Source: Stomorhina lunata
Taxonomy: Eukaryota; Arthropoda; Insecta; Diptera; Rhiniidae
Direction of reading: 5' to 3'
Length of the DNA: 64,000 nt
NCBI GenBank assembly: GCA_933228675.1
Contig: OW121740.1
Coordinates: 37,085,792-37,149,791, forward strand
Both the position numbers and the translations under genes were made by a program. The notes under the pieces are model-generated. The model was not told where the DNA came from. It did not search any database and saw only the letters and a program-made list of their open reading frames with translations. The stretch's first letter is position 1. Every line of letters begins with the position of its first letter. Below, piece after piece: positions 1-11,390 of this stretch.

Positions 1-347
1 GGTTCTGTTCTGGTTCTGTTCTGGTTCTGTTCTGGTTCTGTTCTGGTTCTGTTCTGGTTCTGTTCTGGTTCTGTTCTGGTTCTGTTCTGGTTCTGTTCTG
101 GTTCTGTTCTGGTTCTGTTCTGGTTCTGTTCTGGTTCTGTTCTGGTTCTGTTCTGGTTCTGTTCTGGTTCTGTTCTGGTTCTGTTCTGGTTCTGTTCTGG
201 TTCTGTTCTGGTTCTGTTCTGGTTCTGTTCTGGTTCTGTTCTGGTTCTGTTCTGGTTCTGTTCTGGTTCTGTTCTGGTTCTGTTCTGGTTCTGTTCTGGT
301 TCTGTTCTGGTTCTGTTCTGGTTCTGTTCTGGTTCTGTTCTGGTTCT

Positions 348-383
<36 letters not shown>

Positions 384-3300
384 TTCTGGTTCTGTTCTGG
401 TTCTGGTTCTGTTCTGGTTCTGTTCTGGTTCTGTTCTGGTTCTGTTCTGGTTCTGTTCTGGTTCTGTTCTGGTTCTGTTCTGGTTCTGTTCTGGTTCTGG
501 TTCTGTTCTGGTTCTGTTCTGGTTCTGGTTCTGTTCTGGTTCTGGTTCTGTTCTGGTTCTGTTCTGGTTCTGTTCTGGTTCTGTTCTGGTTCTGTTCTGG
601 TTCTGTTCTGGTTCTGTTCTGGTTCTGTTCTGGTTCTGTTCTGGTTCTGTTCTGGTTCTGTTCTGGTTCTGTTCTGGTTCTGTTCTGGTTCTGTTCTGGT
701 TCTGTTCTGGTTCTGTTCTGGTTCTGTTCTGGTTCTGTTCTGGTTCTGTTCTGGTTCTGTTCTGGTTCTGTTCTGGTTCTGTTCTGGTTCTGTTCTGGTT
801 CTGTTCTGGTTCTGTTCTGGTTCTGTTCTGGTTCTGTTCTGGTTCTGTTCTGGTTCTGTTCTGGTTCTGTTCTGGTTCTGTTCTGGTTCTGTTCTGGTTC
901 TGTTCTGGTTCTGTTCTGGTTCTGTTCTGGTTCTGTTCTGGTTCTGTTCTGGTTCTGTTCTGGTTCTGTTCTGGTTCTGTTCTGGTTCTGTTCTGGTTCT
1001 GTTCTGGTTCTGTTCTGGTTCTGTTCTGGTTCTGTTCTGGTTCTGTTCTGGTTCTGTTCTGGTTCTGTTCTGGTTCTGTTCTGGTTCTGTTCTGGTTCTG
1101 TTCTGGTTCTGTTCTGGTTCTGTTCTGGTTCTGTTCTGGTTCTGTTCTGGTTCTGTTCTGGTTCTGTTCTGGTTCTGTTCTGGTTCTGTTCTGGTTCTGT
1201 TCTGGTTCTGTTCTGGTTCTGGTTCTGTTCTGGTTCTGTTCTGGTTCTGTTCTGGTTCTGTTCTGGTTCTGTTCTGGTTCTGTTCTGGTTCTGTTCTGGT
1301 TCTGTTCTGGTTCTGTTCTGGTTCTGTTCTGGTTCTGTTCTGGTTCTGTTCTGGTTCTGTTCTGGTTCTGTTCTGGTTCTGTTCTGGTTCTGTTCTGGTT
1401 CTGTTCTGGTTCTGTTCTGGTTCTGGTTCTGTTCTGGTTCTGTTCTGGTTCTGGTTCTGTTCTGGTTCTGTTCTGGTTCTGTTCTGGTTCTGTTCTGGTT
1501 CTGTTCTGGTTCTGTTCTGGTTCTGTTCTGGTTCTGTTCTGGTTCTGTTCTGGTTCTGTTCTGGTTCTGTTCTGGTTCTGTTCTGGTTCTGTTCTGGTTC
1601 TGTTCTGGTTCTGTTCTGGTTCTGTTCTGGTTCTGTTCTGGTTCTGTTCTGGTTCTGTTCTGGTTCTGTTCTGGTTCTGTTCTGGTTCTGTTCTGGTTCT
1701 GTTCTGGTTCTGTTCTGGTTCTGTTCTGGTTCTGTTCTGGTTCTGTTCTGGTTCTGTTCTGGTTCTGTTCTGGTTCTGTTCTGGTTCTGTTCTGGTTCTG
1801 TTCTGGTTCTGTTCTGGTTCTGTTCTGGTTCTGTTCTGGTTCTGTTCTGGTTCTGTTCTGGTTCTGTTCTGGTTCTGTTCTGGTTCTGTTCTGGTTCTGT
1901 TCTGGTTCTGTTCTGGTTCTGTTCTGGTTCTGTTCTGGTTCTGTTCTGGTTCTGTTCTGGTTCTGTTCTGGTTCTGTTCTGGTTCTGTTCTGGTTCTGTT
2001 CTGGTTCTGTTCTGGTTCTGTTCTGGTTCTGTTCTGGTTCTGTTCTGGTTCTGTTCTGGTTCTGTTCTGGTTCTGTTCTGGTTCTGTTCTGGTTCTGTTC
2101 TGGTTCTGTTCTGGTTCTGTTCTGGTTCTGTTCTGGTTCTGTTCTGGTTCTGTTCTGGTTCTGTTCTGGTTCTGTTCTGGTTCTGTTCTGGTTCTGTTCT
2201 GGTTCTGTTCTGGTTCTGTTCTGGTTCTGTTCTGGTTCTGTTCTGGTTCTGTTCTGGTTCTGTTCTGGTTCTGTTCTGGTTCTGTTCTGGTTCTGTTCTG
2301 GTTCTGTTCTGGTTCTGTTCTGGTTCTGTTCTGGTTCTGTTCTGGTTCTGTTCTGGTTCTGTTCTGGTTCTGTTCTGGTTCTGTTCTGGTTCTGTTCTGG
2401 TTCTGTTCTGGTTCTGTTCTGGTTCTGTTCTGGTTCTGTTCTGGTTCTGTTCTGGTTCTGTTCTGGTTCTGTTCTGGTTCTGTTCTGGTTCTGTTCTGGT
2501 TCTGTTCTGGTTCTGTTCTGGTTCTGTTCTGGTTCTGTTCTGGTTCTGTTCTGGTTCTGTTCTGGTTCTGTTCTGGTTCTGTTCTGGTTCTGTTCTGGTT
2601 CTGTTCTGGTTCTGTTCTGGTTCTGTTCTGGTTCTGTTCTGGTTCTGTTCTGGTTCTGTTCTGGTTCTGTTCTGGTTCTGTTCTGGTTCTGTTCTGGTTC
2701 TGTTCTGGTTCTGTTCTGGTTCTGTTCTGGTTCTGTTCTGGTTCTGTTCTGGTTCTGTTCTGGTTCTGTTCTGGTTCTGTTCTGGTTCTGTTCTGGTTCT
2801 GTTCTGGTTCTGTTCTGGTTCTGTTCTGGTTCTGTTCTGGTTCTGTTCTGGTTCTGTTCTGGTTCTGTTCTAGTTCTGTTCTGGTTCTGTTCTGGTTCTG
2901 TTCTGGTTCTGTTCTGGTTCTGTTCTGGTTCTGTTCTGGTTCTGTTCTGGTTCTGTTCTGGTTCTGTTCTGGTTCTGTTCTGGTTCTGTTCTGGTTCTGT
3001 TCTGGTTCTGTTCTGGTTCTGTTCTGGTTCTGTTCTGGTTCTGTTCTGGTTCTGTTCTGGTTCTGTTCTGGTTCTGTTCTGGTTCTGTTCTGGTTCTGTT
3101 CTGGTTCTGTTCTGGTTCTGTTCTGGTTCTGTTCTGGTTCTGTTCTGGTTCTGTTCTGGTTCTGTTCTGGTTCTGTTCTGGTTCTGTTCTGGTTCTGTTC
3201 TGGTTCTGTTCTGGTTCTGTTCTGGTTCTGTTCTGGTTCTGTTCTGGTTCTGTTCTGGTTCTGTTCTGGTTCTGTTCTGGTTCTGTTCTGGTTCTGTTCT

Positions 3301-5060
3301 GGTTCTGTTCTGGTTCTGTTCTGGTTCTGTTCTGGTTCTGTTCTGGTTCTGTTCTGGTTCTGTTCTGGTTCTGTTCTGGTTCTGTTCTGGTTCTGTTCTG
3401 GTTCTGTTCTGGTTCTGTTCTGGTTCTGTTCTGGTTCTGTTCTGGTTCTGTTCTGGTTCTGTTCTGGTTCTGTTCTGGTTCTGTTCTGGTTCTGTTCTGG
3501 TTCTGTTCTGGTTCTGGTTCTGTTCTGGTTCTGTTCTGGTTCTGTTCTGGTTCTGTTCTGGTTCTGTTCTGGTTCTGTTCTGGTTCTGTTCTGGTTCTGT
3601 TCTGGTTCTGTTCTGGTTCTGTTCTGGTTCTGTTCTGGTTCTGTTCTGGTTCTGTTCTGGTTCTGTTCTGGTTCTGTTCTGGTTCTGTTCTGGTTCTGTT
3701 CTGGTTCTGTTCTGGTTCTGTTCTGGTTCTGTTCTGGTTCTGTTCTGTTCTGTTCTGTTCTGGTTCTGTTCTGGTTCTGTTCTGGTTCTGTTCTGGTCTG
3801 GTTCTGTTCTGGTTCTGTTCTGGTTCTGTTCTGGTTCTGTTCTGGTTCTGTTCTGGTTCTGTTCTGGTTCTGTTCTGGTTCTGTTCTGGTTCTGTTCTGG
3901 TTCTGTTCTGGTTCTGTTCTGGTTCTGTTCTGGTTCTGTTCTGGTTCTGTTCTGGTTCTGTTCTGGTTCTGTTCTGGTTCTGTTCTGGTTCTGTTCTGGT
4001 TCTGTTCTGGTTCTGTTCTGGTTCTGTTCTGGTTCTGTTCTGGTTCTGTTCTGGTTCTGTTCTGGTTCTGTTCTGGTTCTGTTCTGGTTCTGTTCTGGTT
4101 CTGTTCTGGTTCTGTTCTGGTTCTGTTCTGGTTCTGTTCTGGTTCTGTTCTGGTTCTGTTCTGGTTCTGTTCTGGTTCTGTTCTGGTTCTGTTCTGGTTC
4201 TGTTCTGGTTCTGTTCTGGTTCTGTTCTGGTTCTGTTCTGGTTCTGTTCTGGTTCTGTTCTGGTTCTGTTCTGGTTCTGTTCTGGTTCTGTTCTGGTTCT
4301 GTTCTGGTTCTGTTCTGGTTCTGTTCTGGTTCTGTTCTGGTTCTGTTCTGGTTCTGTTCTGGTTCTGTTCTGGTTCTGTTCTGGTTCTGTTCTGGTTCTG
4401 TTCTGGTTCTGTTCTGGTTCTGTTCTGGTTCTGTTCTGGTTCTGTTCTGGTTCTGTTCTGGTTCTGTTCTGGTTCTGTTCTGGTTCTGTTCTGGTTCTGT
4501 TCTGGTTCTGTTCTGGTTCTGTTCTGGTTCTGTTCTGGTTCTGTTCTGGTTCTGTTCTGGTTCTGTTCTGGTTCTGTTCTGGTTCTGTTCTGGTTCTGTT
4601 CTGGTTCTGTTCTGGTTCTGTTCTGGTTCTGTTCTGGTTCTGTTCTGGTTCTGTTCTGGTTCTGTTCTGGTTCTGTTCTGGTTCTGTTCTGGTTCTGTTC
4701 TAGTTCTGTTCTGGTTCTGTTCTGGTTCTGTTCTGGTTCTGTTCTGGTTCTGTTCTGGTTCTGTTCTGGTTCTGTTCTGGTTCTGTTCTGGTTCTGTTCT
4801 GGTTCTGTTCTGGTTCTGTTCTGGTTCTGTTCTGGTTCTGTTCTGGTTCTGTTCTGGTTCTGTTCTGGTTCTGTTCTGGTTCTGTTCTGGTTCTGTTCTG
4901 GTTCTGTTCTGGTTCTGTTCTGGTTCTGTTCTGGTTCTGTTCTGGTTCTGTTCTGGTTCTGTTCTGGTTCTGTTCTGGTTCTGTTCTGGTTCTGTTCTGG
5001 TTCTGTTATGGTTGTGTTCTGGTTCTGTTCTGGTTCTGATTCTGTTTTGGTTTTGGTTCT
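1..5060 (+). repeat. Satellite S1, 11-bp unit (GGTTCTGTTCT)
   Basis: A nearly uninterrupted tandem array of GGTTCTGTTCT, roughly 450 copies by length. The unit can be read as GGTTCT plus GTTCT. Most irregularities are extra or missing half-units, for example GGTTCT runs at 354-380 and a GTTCT run near 3745, plus rare substitutions (CTAG at about 2871 and 4701). From about 5005 the array decays into diverged GT-rich sequence and stops near 5075. It begins at the first base of the window, so its true left end is outside. No open coding is claimed. The same unit recurs inverted at 8632-10031. Confidence 0.98.
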
Positions 5061-6017
5061 GTTGTAGTTTTGTTCTTTTTTGGCTTTGGTGTAGGGCATT
5101 TAAATTCATTAGATAAGGATATGAATGTAATGTAGAACATGCGAATCAATTCCCAACTAAAGGCAATGAACAATATTTCATAAGTTCACTGAAGATTCCT
5201 CTTAAACATTTTGTTCCTTTTCATTCAGTTTTGTAAACGCCCCAGGTGAACTTTTACATGGTGGCTGGCAAAACATTGAAATGCTTTTTTAGCAACATCA
5301 ATGGGGGGTTTGGCATTGATGACGATGCAGATGATGATAATGAAGTCGATAAACATAATGATGACGCTTTGATGATGTTAATGCGAGTAAATGAGGAGAA
5401 TTCGTCCATTCATTCAGTCATTCTTTCATTCCAGTGGCAGCAGCAACAATTGTTCAGATGTTGTTACTATAGTAGTCATTGATGTTGAACATAAAGTCAA
5501 TAACTGGGATCAGGAAGGGTAACAGAAGTAAACGTTGTGGTGGCAACCAAAATTTCATTAGATTTTGTTTTTGTTATTATTTTTAAAATGTAATTATAGC
5601 TTCTAATAATCAGCCAACCAACAACCATTTGACAGACAGACGGATTGCAGTGTTTGTTCAACGAAAAAAATGAGCGCGAAATTTTCTTTGTGTTTGATGT
5701 CACATATGTTGAAATTTTTTTTAAAATCTTTTTGTTAAAATTTATTAGAAAAAAAATGGCGTCAACAAAAGAAAAACGAAGTTATTTTAATAAATTTCGT
5801 TAAAGAGGCGTAAAATGCTTTTGGAGTAGGTATCCTGTGGTGTTAATAAAATATTATTAAATTTTTAAAATTTCGTTTTTTTTTTCAAAATTTTATTTTA
5901 AGTTGCCAGCCCGCTTATTTGATGACTTGATGGAAAGGTGTTCCAATTTTGATATAATAAAAAAAATTTAATATAATTTTGTTTGTATATATAAAAAAAA
6001 AATTATTGCAATTTGTA
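5061..6017. other. AT-rich spacer, no gene seen
   Basis: After the degenerate end of S1 this stretch has ordinary complex AT-rich sequence. A short frame at 5246-5482 is rich in Asp and Asn but arises from GATGATGA-type repeats and has no recognisable domain. Nothing else is supported. Confidence 0.6.
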
Positions 6018-7149
6018 TACCCACCATCAAAAAGAATGGGGGGTATATTGAGATTGGCATTCCTTTTGTAATTTCCTTAATATTAGCTCAAAAACCAAAA
6101 TCGATAAATATTCTGAATCCTTATGAAATTCTAAGACGATTTAGCGATGTCCGTCTGTCTCTCAGTCCGTCTGTCTGTCTGTTGAAATCACGATAACGCA
6201 TAAACGAAAGGAGCTAGCTCACTGAAACTCTTCATCTCTGAGATGAAATGAAAATAGGCAAAATCAGATCACATTTGACCATAGCTCCCGTATAACCTCG
6301 TCTAGGCTAATCGCTGATTTGTTAATAAACGACAAATTATAACAGCAATGATGCTTAAATTTGGTATACAGAAGTTTTACATAAGCCCTAGGCAGCATAT
6401 AAAATTTCATCAAAATCGATTCACATTTAGCCATAGCTTCCATACAAATACTTACGGAAACAGGATAAATTTCACCTAAAACACACTTAAAAGCCAATAA
6501 ATCTAAAAGTATAACAGATATAACCACTAAATTTGGCACAAGAAAGTCTTATGTCAATGCCAGCCAGTGTGTAAAATTTTGTCACAATCGGTCAAAGGGC
6601 GTTTATGTCCGTCTGTCCGTCAGATAAAAGCGTGATAGCTCCTTAACTACAAGAGCTAGAAAGACTAAATTAAGCAGTAGGAAGTCTTATGTCAATACCA
6701 GCCAGTGTGCAATTTTGTCACAATCGGTCACCATTTGATAATAGCTCTCATAAAAAAAACTTACGGAAACACAAAAATCCAAAAAAAAAGCGTGATAGCT
6801 CCTTAACGAAAAGAGCTAAAGGGACAAAATTTTGCAAAAGTATATTGGTTATCTTGAAAAAGTTGTGTATTAAAAATGGACAAAATCGGTTCATATTTAG
6901 TCAGAGCTCCCATATAACCCGGCTCCGGGAAACACATTAATGCTTTTAAATTGACTTGACACTTGTAATTGCTATGACGATTAAATTCAAAATAGGGAAG
7001 TTTTATGCAACTTTTCATCAGTTTATCAAATTTTAAGGAATCAGTCCATATTTGACCATAGCTTTCATAAAACACTTCCGGAAACCAAAAATTGTAGCAA
7101 AGGCCAGTTAAGAGCTATTAAAGCCGAATATAACACTCTAACTTGTTGA
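6018..7149 (+). mobile_element. DINE-1/INE-1-like Helitron relic, family 1
   Basis: Non-autonomous, non-coding element. It opens with TATACCCACCATCAAAAAGA and carries a block including CTAAGACGATTTAGCGATG followed by a short (GTCY)n microsatellite at about 6150-6185. Its body is related to the element at 15768-17474, and it ends with GCCGAATATAACACTCTAAC and TTGTT near 7149. A conserved block, a GTCY core and a 3' end of this kind match what is known of DINE-1 elements in flies (Helitron-like transposons moved in trans). The internal sequence repeats an imperfect module containing CCATAGCTCCCATA. The family assignment comes from structure, not from a database match. Confidence 0.7.
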
Positions 7150-7196
7150 TTTTCAGTTTGAGATTTAGTCAAAATGTTATTCTTTGGTTCAATTCT

Positions 7197-7327
7197 AGTT
7201 TTGTATTTAGTATTGGGACAAAATGTAAATATAAATGAATGAAATATTAAACAGAAATAGAACATATTTCTGTTTAATATTTCATTCATTTATATTTACA
7301 TTTTGTCCCAATACTTAATACAAAACT
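7197..7327. repeat. Long hairpin, ~62-bp arms, 7-base loop
   Basis: Bases 7197-7258 are repeated as their reverse complement at 7266-7327 with about one mismatch (TTTAGTATT against TTAAGTATT), separated by AGAACAT. RNA from either strand would fold into a long almost perfect stem. It lies just right of the DINE end. It may be a local snap-back duplication or the centre of a fold-back element. No promoter is evident. Confidence 0.9.
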
Positions 7328-8631
7328 TTATAGATTTGATATTCATATCATAGGTCATGAAATCATATTGATAGGAAATCAAATAATAACACCAGGGGTG
7401 CCAGGAAAAATCCTCATAAAAAAGAAGTGTAAAACGCAAAGGCCACAAGGAATCCTGACAAAAAGGTAAAACTAAAAAGAAGCCAAAGGTAAAAAATGTC
7501 TAAATATCTCATGACAAAATGTAAAGGAGATGATGCTGCTGGTGAAATGGTGTGATGTCTGATGGTTGATGCAAACGATAAGGTTGGAGGCAAAAGTCAC
7601 CATGAAACAACACAACAACATGCATTTTGTCACCTTTTACAAACGAGATGTCAATAAAATTTAACACTTCTCTAGTTTGGAAATTGACTATTGGTTTGCT
7701 ATCGATAGTCATAAATGACAAGACAAAAAAGGTAAAAATAAAATTTACAGGACCTTTATAATTTGACTATTAGCCAACAACATCCTGGTGTCCTGTCGCA
7801 CTTGCTAATGGCTGGCAAATGTTTTTGTCCTTTTGAAAACATTTTAGCTCTAAAATAGAAAAGGAAGAAATAAACTATAATTTTATAAGGATCCTTTAGA
7901 ATTTTGTTCATACTAGATGGCTCATTATGTTAATGAATTTGTTAAGTTGTAAAGCAAGTTTTTCATAGTTTTATTTTATGGAGTTTTTAGTTAAAACAGA
8001 CCCTTAGAATATATACTATATCAACTTCTTACCTTTTTTCTTCTATCAGACATCACTTTTATTCACCTCAATTTTTTCTAAGTGCATAAATTTATAAAGG
8101 ACTTTTTCGTTATTCATTTGAAAAATCAGTTGGTGGTCCTGTTCCGCTCAGCAGCGTGTTTCGTAATCGTTTCATGGTGTGTCCTTGCAACAAAACCCTG
8201 CTTTGTCTGCTTAGAAAAATATTTTCATATTTACCTTAAAATTAGTGGCTTATTTTATTTATTTTATTATTACCTTTTTGGCTCTAAAGTGAATTTGATA
8301 GTTGTGTTAAATGAAAAGTTTCTGGTTTAGTTTTGTGGACAATTTTACAAATTTATCTTTTAGAAATTGTTTTAAAACACTCTCGTACGTTTAACTAATG
8401 ATGTAGATAAGTAACCAGCATATAATTTTATTTACACCTTTTATCCGTTTATAATAACTTTCTAGTCCTGTGTTCTAAGCAGCTGCTAATCGTCTTTAAT
8501 TGAAGATGAGATATAAGGATATGATAGAGTTGTAGAGATAATAACGAGAACGAGTAAATAAATACATAATAAGATTATTATGTAATTGATGTTGTGTAAA
8601 GATTTAACAAGAACGGAACTAGAAAATAACT
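7328..8631. other. AT-rich spacer, no gene seen
   Basis: Complex AT-rich DNA between the hairpin and the inverted S1 array. An 82-codon frame at 8082-8330 is hydrophobic and Phe/Leu-rich, as expected from T-rich DNA, and shows no domain. No RNA gene or clear repeat is seen. Confidence 0.55.
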
Positions 8632-10031
8632 AAAACTGAACCAGAACAGAACCATAAACAGAACCAGAACAGAACCAGAACAGAACCAGAACAGAACCAG
8701 AACAGAACCAGAACAGAACCAGAACAGAACCAGAACAGAACCAGAACAGAACCAGAACAGAACCAGAACCAGAACAGAACCAGAACAGAACCAGAACAGA
8801 ACCAGAACAGAACCAGAACAGAACCAGAACAGAACCAGAACAGAACCAGAACAGAACCAGAACAGAACCAGAACAGAACCAGAACAGAACCAGAACTGAA
8901 CCAGAACAGAACCAGAACAGAACCAGAACAGAACCAGAACAGAACCAGAACAGAACCAGAACAGAACCAGAACAGAACCAGAACAGAACCAGAACAGAAC
9001 CAGAACAGAACCAGAACAGAACCAGAACAGAACCAGAACAGAACCAGAACAGAACCAGAACAGAACAGAACCAGAACAGAACCAGAACAGAACCAGAACA
9101 GAACCAGAACAGAACCAGAACAGAACCAGAACAGAACCAGAACAGAACCAGAACAGAACCAGAACAGAACCAGAACAGAACCAGAACAGAACCAGAACAG
9201 AACCAGAACAGAACCAGAACCAGAACAGAACCAGAACAGAACCAGAACAGAACCAGAACAGAACCAGAACAGAACCAGAACAGAACCAGAACAGAACCAG
9301 AACAGAACCAGAACAGAACCAGAACAGAACCAGAACAGAACCAGAACAGAACCAGAACAGAACCAGAACAGAACCAGAACAGAACCAGAACAGAACCAGA
9401 ACAGAACCAGAACAGAACCAGAACAGAACCAGAACAGAACCAGAACAGAACCAGAACAGAACCAGAACAGAACCAGAACAGAACCAGAACAGAACCAGAA
9501 CAGAACCAGAACAGAACCAGAACAGAACCAGAACAGAACCAGAACAGAACCAGAACAGAACCAGAACAGAACCAGAACAGAACCAGAACAGAACCAGAAC
9601 AGAACCAGAACAGAACCAGAACAGAACCAGAACAGAACCAGAACAGAACCAGAACAGAACCAGAACAGAACCAGAACAGAACCAGAACAGAACCAGAACA
9701 GAACCAGAACAGAACCAGAACAGAACCAGAACAGAACCAGAACAGAACCAGAACAGAACCAGAACAGAACCAGAACAGAACCAGAACAGAACCAGAACAG
9801 AACCAGAACAGAACCAGAACAGAACCAGAACAGAACCAGAACAGAACCAGAACAGAACCAGAACAGAACCAGAACAGAACCAGAACGAACCAGAACAGAA
9901 CCAGAACAGAACCAGAACAGAACCAGAACAGAACCAGAACAGAACCAGAACAGAACCAGAACAGAACCAGAACAGAACCAGAACAGAATCAGAACAGAAC
10001 CAGAACAGAACCAGAACAGAACCAGAACAGA
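8632..10031 (-). repeat. Satellite S1, inverted copy of the 11-bp array
   Basis: Tandem AGAACAGAACC units (reverse complement of GGTTCTGTTCT), about 125 copies. The left edge is degenerate (GGAACTAGAAAATAACTAAA), mirroring the decayed right edge of the first array. The right edge is abrupt: at 10031 AGAACAGAA runs straight into the next satellite without spacer. With the array at 1-5060 it makes a very large inverted repeat around a 3.6 kb core. Confidence 0.97.
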
Positions 10032-10667
10032 AATTTTTTGAAAAATATCCTATAAAAATAAGAAAGTTTTGAAAAATTTCTTATAAAAACAGGAAATTTT
10101 TGAAAAATTTCCTATAAATATAAAAAAAGTTGAAAATTTTCCTGTAAATATAAGAAATTTTTGAAAAATTTCGAATAAAAATAAGAAATTTTTGAAAAAT
10201 TTCCTATAAATATAAAAAAATTTTCCTGTAAATATAATATAATTTTGAAAATTTTTCTGCAGATATTAGAAATTTTTGAAAAAATTCCTATAAAAATAAG
10301 AAATTTTTGAAAAATTTCCTATAAAAATAAGAAATTTTTGAAAAATTTCCTATAAAAATAAGAAATTTTTGAAAAATTTCCTATAAAAATAAGAAATTTT
10401 TGAAAAATTTCCTATAAAAATAAGAAATTTTTGAAAAACTTCCTATAAAAATAAGAAATTTTTAAAAAATTTCCTATAAAAATAAGAAATTTTTGAAAAA
10501 TTTCCTATAAAAATTAGAAATTTTTGAAAGCTTTCCTATAAAAATAAGAAATTTTTGAAAAATTTCCCATAAAAATAAGACATTTTTGAAAAATTTCCTA
10601 TAAAAATAAGAAATTTTTGAAAAATTTCCTATAAATATAAGAAATTTTTGAAAAATTTCCTATAAAA
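10032..10667 (-). repeat. Satellite S2, 31-bp palindromic unit, minus sense
   Basis: About 20 copies of a 31-bp unit whose core is AGAAATTTTT, a central G, then AAAAATTTCCT, joined by ATAAAAATA. The first few units at 10032-10270 are divergent; 10270-10665 is more regular. It is the reverse complement of the large array at 58078-63505, apart from one diagnostic base: AGAAA here corresponds to AGGAAA there. It directly abuts inverted S1. Confidence 0.95.
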
Positions 10668-11390
10668 TAATTCTCTTCAATTAATAGTTTTAACACTTCT
10701 AACGGAAATATTTCAAAATATTTCCTCAAATATTTTTCATTTCCAAACAAAAAACTATAATGCCAAACAATTTATTAAATAAATTTTAGTCATTTATTAC
10801 AAGAACTAAAGAAAAGTTGTTTACAAAAAATAGAAAAATATTATAATCAAAATCTAAATTGATTATAATAGAAATGAAATGAATTACTTAAACAATTTAT
10901 CAAAGTTGTAAGGATTTATGGGCAAATGTAAAGCCCTTTACAAGGATGGCAAAATATTTATGTTGGATTTAGTTCCTGCTAAAAATAATTTTTATAAAAA
11001 ACCGAATAGAGGGAAAAGAAGTTAAATTAGGGACACACATATCGAACAAATAAACAAAGTAATAGACAACCCGCAGTTAATGACGAATTACTAAAAAACA
11101 TGCAAAGATTTAGTGGAACTTTTTTAGAATTTTTCCTAGGGTTTGTTTTTTTTTTGTTGCATTTTGCTACTGTGGCCAAGGGCATGAGTGCGAGTTTTCC
11201 CAAAGACTAGAAAAATTAATTGAGTTAGGAAATTGTTTATATGGAGAAGTTGAGGATAAAGGGTATAATAGCATTTTGGTGCCAGGCATTAAAAAGGTGT
11301 CAAAAGTTTAAGCAGCCGAGTTAAGAGTTATTAGCGTAACGAATTTTGAATTTCTGTTTTTTAAATAGATTTTTATGATGGCAACTTTAA
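10668..11390. other. AT-rich spacer, no gene seen
   Basis: About 0.7 kb of complex sequence between S2 and S3. No coding frame, tRNA-like sequence or terminal inverted repeat is recognisable. Confidence 0.6.

Noticed and set aside
1..5060. Telomeric repeat
   Set aside because: An 11-bp GGTTCTGTTCT unit is not a known telomerase repeat, higher flies lack telomerase repeats, and the inverted copy at 8632 makes an internal satellite more likely.
5246..5482. Acidic 78-codon frame
   Set aside because: Asp/Asn come from GAT/AAT repeats; no domain.
8082..8330. 82-codon hydrophobic frame as a membrane protein
   Set aside because: Phe/Leu/Ile-rich composition is expected from T-rich DNA and no start context or homology is visible.
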